From assembly GCA_016292705.1 (NCBI GenBank), contig JAEDHZ010000122.1:1-5307 (forward strand): a stretch of DNA of 5,307 nt. Direction: 5' to 3'. Position numbers and translations under genes: made by a program. The number at the start of each line of letters is the position of its first letter. Position 1 is the stretch's first letter. Positions 4,470 through 5,307 of the stretch are shown here, piece after piece. The stretch comes from Clostridiaceae bacterium (GTDB lineage Bacteria > Bacillota > Clostridia > Oscillospirales > Acutalibacteraceae). The notes under the pieces are model-generated. The model had not been told where the DNA came from, did not search any database, and saw nothing but the letters and a program-made list of their open reading frames with translations.

Positions 4470-5307
4470 ATGACTATGGAACTCAAAAAGCCTGAGCTTC
4501 TTGCCCCTGCGGGCGATATGGAAAGGCTCAAAGCCGCAGTCAAATATAAAGCAGACGCCGTCTATTTAGGCGGCTCTGTTTTTGGTATGAGAACTGCGCC
4601 GGAAAACTTCAACCCCGAACAGCTCAAGGAAGCTTGCGAATACTGCCACGAGAGAGGAGTCAAGGTCTATCAGACAGTGAACACCCTGCCGAGGAACAGC
4701 GAGCTTTTTCTCCTGCCCTCTTTTCTCCAAAACTCGCAGGAAATCGGAGTTGACGCCTTCATTGTTTCCGACCTGGGCGTTATGGAATATGCAAAAAAGT
4801 ATGCGCCGGAGGTTGAGCTTCATGTTTCAACCCAGGCAGGCATCGTTAACCATGCCGCCGCCAATGCGTTTTATGCTCTCGGCGCAAAACGCATTGTTAC
4901 CGCAAGGGAGCTTTCGCTCAAAGAAATTGCCGAAATCAGGCAGAATATCCCCGAGGACATGGACATTGAATGTTTTGTTCACGGGGCAATGTGTGTGTCA
5001 TTTTCCGGTCGCTGTCTGCTTTCAAACTACCTTGTGGGCAGAGATTCAAACCGGGGCGACTGTGCCCAGCCCTGCCGCTGGAAATACAGCCTTGTTGAAG
5101 AAAAGCGCCCGGGACAATACTTTCCGATTGAGGACGCAGACGGCGGAACATTCATCCTCAACTCAAAGGATATGTGCCTCATTGAGCACATTCCTCAACT
5201 TATAAAAGCAGGAATTACCAGCTTCAAAATTGAGGGCAGAGCAAAATCGGAATACTATGTTTCCGTTGTTACAAATGCCTATCGCCGTGCAATAGACGCC
5301 TATTTTG
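4470..5307 (+). CDS. trhP: U32 family protein, TrhP-type tRNA hydroxylation protein (cut by right window edge)
   Basis: The frame is open to the right edge, giving 279 codons of an expected 400 or so. TrhP proteins (E. coli YegQ; B. subtilis YrrN/YrrO) help make 5-hydroxyuridine at tRNA wobble position 34; the label peptidase is historical. PELLAPAGDMERLKAAV near the start is the family N-terminus. ECFVHGAMCVSFSGRCLLS (167-185) matches the U32 signature exactly. Cys175, Cys182, Cys198 (or Cys202 in CAQPC) and Cys236 (SKDMC) have spacing like the [4Fe-4S] ligands of UbiU, so a cluster is likely. ILNSKDMC and SFKIEGRAKSEYY (252-264) resemble YrrO/YegQ more than ubiquinone or 23S rRNA (RlhA) members. 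ATG 4470, 4 nt after the mltG stop, is chosen; in-frame ATGs at 4452 and 4476 are alternatives, and none has a good ribosome binding site. Position after mltG supports the assignment. Confidence 0.88.
   Translation, partial: MTMELKKPELLAPAGDMERLKAAVKYKADAVYLGGSVFGMRTAPENFNPEQLKEACEYCHERGVKVYQTVNTLPRNSELFLLPSFLQNSQEIGVDAFIVSDLGVMEYAKKYAPEVELHVSTQAGIVNHAAANAFYALGAKRIVTARELSLKEIAEIRQNIPEDMDIECFVHGAMCVSFSGRCLLSNYLVGRDSNRGDCAQPCRWKYSLVEEKRPGQYFPIEDADGGTFILNSKDMCLIEHIPQLIKAGITSFKIEGRAKSEYYVSVVTNAYRRAIDAYF

Overview
The window looks like a piece of a Gram-positive Clostridia chromosome, probably from the Oscillospirales/Ruminococcus group. This is an inference from four things: strong AAGGAGG-type ribosome binding sites, consensus sigma-A promoters in an AT-rich intergenic region, a signal peptide of the style common in ruminococcal surface proteins, and protein families that read as firmicute versions. 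No RNA gene, mobile element or CRISPR array is visible.

Layout. On the minus strand, 1-597 holds the first 199 codons of a secreted protein of unknown function; the gene runs off the left edge. Positions 598-818 are a divergent control region with two good promoters facing away from each other, plus short palindromes and short direct repeats. From 819 to the right edge six genes lie on the plus strand: a small cupin protein, a thymidylate kinase-like protein, a DJ-1/PfpI family protein, 5-formyltetrahydrofolate cyclo-ligase, the endolytic transglycosylase MltG, and a U32-family protein of the TrhP tRNA-hydroxylation type that is cut by the right edge.

The gaps between the plus-strand genes are 15 nt, 21 nt, a 10-nt overlap, 24 nt and 4 nt, and I see no terminator between them. 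They therefore look like one operon read from the promoter at 756-784. The genes mix nucleotide metabolism (dTMP kinase), one-carbon metabolism (folate recycling), peptidoglycan assembly (MltG) and tRNA wobble-uridine modification (TrhP). The mltG-trhP adjacency recalls the Bacillus subtilis yrrL-yrrM-yrrN-yrrO cluster, but the yrrM (trmR) methyltransferase is not between them here.

I found no convincing new system. The points most worth a second look are the repeat-rich divergent promoter region, the Asn in place of the usual Asp of the DRY motif in the kinase, the substitutions near the MltG active site together with its long basic cytoplasmic extension, and the mltG-trhP arrangement without trmR.
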